From the NCBI GenBank assembly GCA_030248825.1, contig JARCMB010000284.1:1-5153 (forward strand): DNA of 5,153 nt. The letters run 5' to 3'. Positions within the stretch are counted from its first letter, which is position 1, and every line of letters starts with the position of its first letter. Below the pieces are notes generated by a model. The model saw nothing but the letters and a program-made list of their open reading frames with translations, ran no database searches and was not told the origin of the DNA. Below, in pieces: positions 4,772-5,153 of the stretch. The stretch comes from Pseudanabaenaceae cyanobacterium MP8IB2.15. Lineage in GTDB: Bacteria; Cyanobacteriota; Cyanobacteriia; Pseudanabaenales; Pseudanabaenaceae. A program made the translations under genes and the position numbers.

Positions 4772-5153
4772 TTAGCGTTTACTGTCATAGATGCCCCAAT
4801 CATTAATGCCATTGTGACTGAGAATAGTTTGTGCCCGATGGATATCTTCCTCTGAGCCTTCTACCATTACTAGATAATCACCTTGGTCGATTCGATCGCT
4901 ATAAGCATTAGCCTGATTCTCAGGAATGCCCATACCTATCAATCCACCAGCGATTCCACCAGTTGCCGCGCCAATAGCACCACCAGTCAAAGCGGTTGCC
5001 AAGGCAGCTGCCCCAGCCCCAGCCAGCATTACTGGGCCTACGCCAGGAATCGCAACCATGCCCAAACCAACTAATAGACCAGTCAGACCGCCGACCGTGC
5101 CGCCAGCAGCAGCACCAGTTTTGGCTCCTTCACTCGATTTATTATCTTTATTC
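4772..5153 (-). CDS. Glycine-zipper general-stress-type protein, C-terminal part (5' end outside window)
   Basis: The frame is open from the right edge of the window, so the TTG at 5065 is internal and the gene continues beyond base 5153. About 126 residues are visible. A short polar stretch (NKDNKSSEGAKTG, about 1-13) leads into a long Gly/Ala-rich hydrophobic region (about 14-75) with repeated small residues, including LVGLGMVAIPGVGPVML (27-43), typical of glycine-zipper membrane-associating segments. It is followed by a compact polar domain starting GIPENQANAYSDRI (75-88) and ending near DWGIYD (118-123). From memory, cyanobacterial proteins with this layout are annotated as general stress or low-temperature-induced proteins, with a missing N-terminal half resembling the GSP17M domain. 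Function unknown. Probably membrane-associated. The hairpin at 4690-4712 follows its stop. Confidence 0.8.
   Translation of the reverse strand, partial: NKDNKSSEGAKTGAAAGGTVGGLTGLLVGLGMVAIPGVGPVMLAGAGAAALATALTGGAIGAATGGIAGGLIGMGIPENQANAYSDRIDQGDYLVMVEGSEEDIHRAQTILSHNGINDWGIYDSKR

Noticed and set aside
4518..4775. 85-residue + strand ORF across the TspO-like start and the intergenic hairpin
   Set aside because: Antisense to the TspO-like gene and through a hairpin; composition is not protein-like and no motif is seen.

Overview
The window reads as ordinary chromosomal DNA from a cyanobacterium. Two kinds of evidence support this. First, three exact copies of the cyanobacterial HIP1 octamer GCGATCGC are present, and its hexamer core CGATCG occurs at least 20 times, where roughly one would be expected by chance. 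Second, the proteins are the cyanobacterial forms of their families, notably a CbiD that starts GFTLPVF and a short fasciclin protein without a signal peptide. The species cannot be named from this sequence.

Left half (1-3033, all + strand): the 3' part of folC (folate biosynthesis) overlaps cbiD (corrin ring methylation for vitamin B12) by one base. After 31 bases comes a soluble two-component protein with a receiver domain ahead of a histidine kinase. The tight spacing and absence of a visible terminator suggest one transcription unit, although the kinase has no obvious metabolic link to the first two genes.

Right half (3034-5153): four small genes, all of types often tied to stress or envelope physiology. 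They are a GlsB/YeaQ-type three-helix membrane protein (- strand), a fasciclin-domain protein (+ strand, divergent from it), a TspO/MBR-like five-helix membrane protein (- strand, convergent with fasciclin), and the C-terminal part of a glycine-zipper stress-type protein (- strand, running off the right edge). Each boundary is marked by a hairpin: an intrinsic terminator for the glsB-like gene at 3052-3084, two tandem hairpins after the fasciclin gene (4069-4089 and 4112-4138), and a 10-bp-stem hairpin between the stress-type gene and tspO (4690-4712). The 273-base divergent region 3394-3666 holds the control regions of two genes and contains short direct repeats and a leader hairpin.

I found no RNA genes, CRISPR array, insertion sequence or phage genes, and no clear evidence of a new system. 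The best leads are regulatory: an overlapping mini-ORF at the kinase start, the hairpin in the fasciclin leader, and the possible stress-gene cluster.
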